Below are positions 6,906 through 7,413 of a DNA stretch of 7,413 nt, one piece after another. A model generated the notes under the pieces. The model made no database searches and was not told the origin of the DNA. It was given only the letters and a program-made list of their open reading frames with translations. Position numbers and translations under genes: made by a program. Each line of letters begins with the position of its first letter. The stretch's first letter is position 1. Source of the DNA: JBEIUO01 sp964549785 (GTDB taxonomy: Bacteria; Planctomycetota; Phycisphaerae; Phycisphaerales; UBA1924); the NCBI GenBank assembly GCA_964549785.1, contig CAZJXA010000168.1:1-7413 (forward strand), given 5' to 3'.

Positions 6906-7126
6906 CAGACACCGACCCATCCGCTTCCGTGCCACCCAAGGTGAAAGCCGAAACCTTCCTCGCCGAACTCAACCGCCTCCGAAAAGAACTGGGCGAAGAC
7001 AAGACCGACCCGGAATGGCTGACGCTGCATCACGTCTTCTGCTTCGTCAGTTACCAGATGTCCGAGTTTCAGAAATACCTCGACCACGAAGCCGCCAAAG
7101 GCGAGTTTGACCGGATGGAGCGATAA
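6902..7126 (+). CDS. Small protein of unknown function, last gene of the zinc-uptake operon
   Basis: This 74-residue soluble protein matches no family I know. The first 12 residues are polar and Pro-rich. A likely helix follows at about 15-33 (KAETFLAELNRLRKELGED), then PEWLTLHHVFCFVSYQMSEFQKYLDHEAAKGEFDRM, probably a second amphipathic helix. H43, H44 and C47 form a compact HHxxC group that could bind a metal. There is no signal peptide or membrane segment, so it should stay in the cytoplasm. The GTG at 6902 overlaps the permease stop (6903-6905), which argues strongly that it is a real gene, translationally coupled to the transporter. A longer in-frame extension would run through the permease gene in another frame and is rejected. 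A metallochaperone or transporter regulator is an inference from position and the His/Cys group only. Confidence 0.65.
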   Translation: MTDTDPSASVPPKVKAETFLAELNRLRKELGEDKTDPEWLTLHHVFCFVSYQMSEFQKYLDHEAAKGEFDRMER

Positions 7127-7172
7127 CGAGAGCAAGAGCCAGGAATTTTTCGCCTTTCGTTGAACTTTCGAC

Positions 7173-7196
7173 TTGCGTTTTCGTAAGGAAACGCAA
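7173..7196. terminator. Hairpin between the zinc operon and the putative 16S end
   Basis: TTGCGTTT (7173-7180) pairs perfectly with AAACGCAA (7189-7196) around an 8-base loop. It lies 47 bases past the last operon stop. It has no U-run behind it on either strand, so it is a weak candidate for a bidirectional terminator or an RNA processing stem. A T5 run at 7145-7149 lies before it, not after it, on the plus strand. Confidence 0.3.
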
Positions 7197-7231
7197 TAAT
7201 GAACCATCGTTCGAGAAACGCGCGGATCGGG

Positions 7232-7302
7232 CCTTTTCAGTAACCCGGCCTCGTGCAAGTATCGTGCGACGACCGAAGCCCTTTTCAGGGACCCGCCTTG
7301 TG
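7232..7302. repeat. Imperfect direct repeat pair in the spacer
   Basis: 7232-7255 and 7280-7302 share the pattern CCTTTTCAG, two variable bases, ACCCG, then CC and GTG, with one base of length difference and a 48-base period. A shorter related piece, CTCTTTCAG, appears near 7388-7396. The rest of the 273-base spacer between the last operon gene and the putative 16S end shows no gene that I can support. Confidence 0.4.
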
Positions 7303-7399
7303 GGCTTTGGGCGATGTGCCGCGGATGACGGTTCGCGGCGAAAGAAATCGGCGGCGAGTTGAACAATTCTCGCGACGGCTGATTGTGCTCTTTCAGAAC

Positions 7400-7413
7400 A
7401 GGAGGTGATCTAG
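7400..7413 (-). rRNA. rrs: Probable 3' end of a 16S rRNA gene, continuing beyond the right edge
   Basis: Read on the minus strand, the last 14 bases are CTAGATCACCTCCT. The final 11 bases, GATCACCTCCT, match the near-universal 16S 3' terminus with its anti-Shine-Dalgarno core CCTCC. The gene body would lie to the right, outside the window. Downstream of this end (leftwards) there is no tRNA or 23S start within 270 bases, and a convergent protein gene follows, so 16S would not be linked to 23S on this side. The alternative is that these bases are a perfect Shine-Dalgarno (AGGAGGTGATC) for a plus-strand gene starting just outside. That is less likely because the genes inside the window have weak or no such sites, but it is not excluded. 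Confidence 0.6.

Noticed and set aside
7273..7310. Nine-pair stem formed by 7273-7281 and 7302-7310
   Set aside because: It needs one G-U pair, has a 20-base loop and no U-run, and on the minus strand has an A-C mismatch. It is too weak to call a terminator.
6572..7366. 264-residue minus-strand frame covering the spacer and the permease 3' end
   Set aside because: It runs antisense through two supported genes and its composition is not protein-like. The plus-strand operon explains the region better.

Overview
The window is GC-rich, densely coded bacterial DNA with few clear Shine-Dalgarno sites. It carries a ZnuABC-type metal uptake operon, a PAAR spike protein coupled to a methyltransferase, and two envelope-type proteins of unknown role. 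The final bases look like the 3' end of a 16S rRNA gene on the minus strand, with no 23S gene directly behind it. An rRNA gene separated from its usual partner, together with weak ribosome binding sites, would fit Planctomycetota and some other phyla. That assignment is inference and is not proven by the sequence.

Layout, left to right. (1) Positions 1-140 hold an upstream region with a perfect 16-bp palindrome and possibly the first codons of a divergent gene. (2) 141-1594 (+) is a two-gene unit: a small PAAR protein, then a SAM-dependent methyltransferase with an N-terminal four-cysteine module, joined by a TGATG stop/start overlap. (3) 1648-2277 (-) encodes a small two-helix membrane protein with a possible bacterial PH-like domain. 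(4) 2278-2492 is a divergent intergenic region with two adjacent palindromes. (5) 2493-3137 (+) encodes a probable secreted or lipid-anchored coiled-coil protein. (6) 3083-4045 (-) is an AbgT-family transporter that lacks its C-terminal half and ends in an unrelated tail overlapping the previous gene. (7) 4125-7126 (+) is a tightly overlapping operon: ZnuA-like binding protein, ZnuC-like ATPase, ZnuB-like permease and a 74-residue protein of unknown function. An inverted repeat resembling a Fur/Zur-type operator lies just upstream of its start. (8) 7127-7399 is a non-coding spacer with a hairpin and imperfect direct repeats, ending at the putative 16S 3' end (7400-7413, minus).

The operon genes form one pathway. 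The periplasmic binding protein captures zinc or a similar divalent ion, the permease and ATPase import it, and the small fourth protein is translationally coupled to the permease, so it may be an accessory factor. The other genes show no clear functional link to zinc. The points most worth a second look are the truncated AbgT gene, the PAAR-methyltransferase pair, the uncharacterised fourth gene of the zinc operon and the apparently unlinked 16S end.
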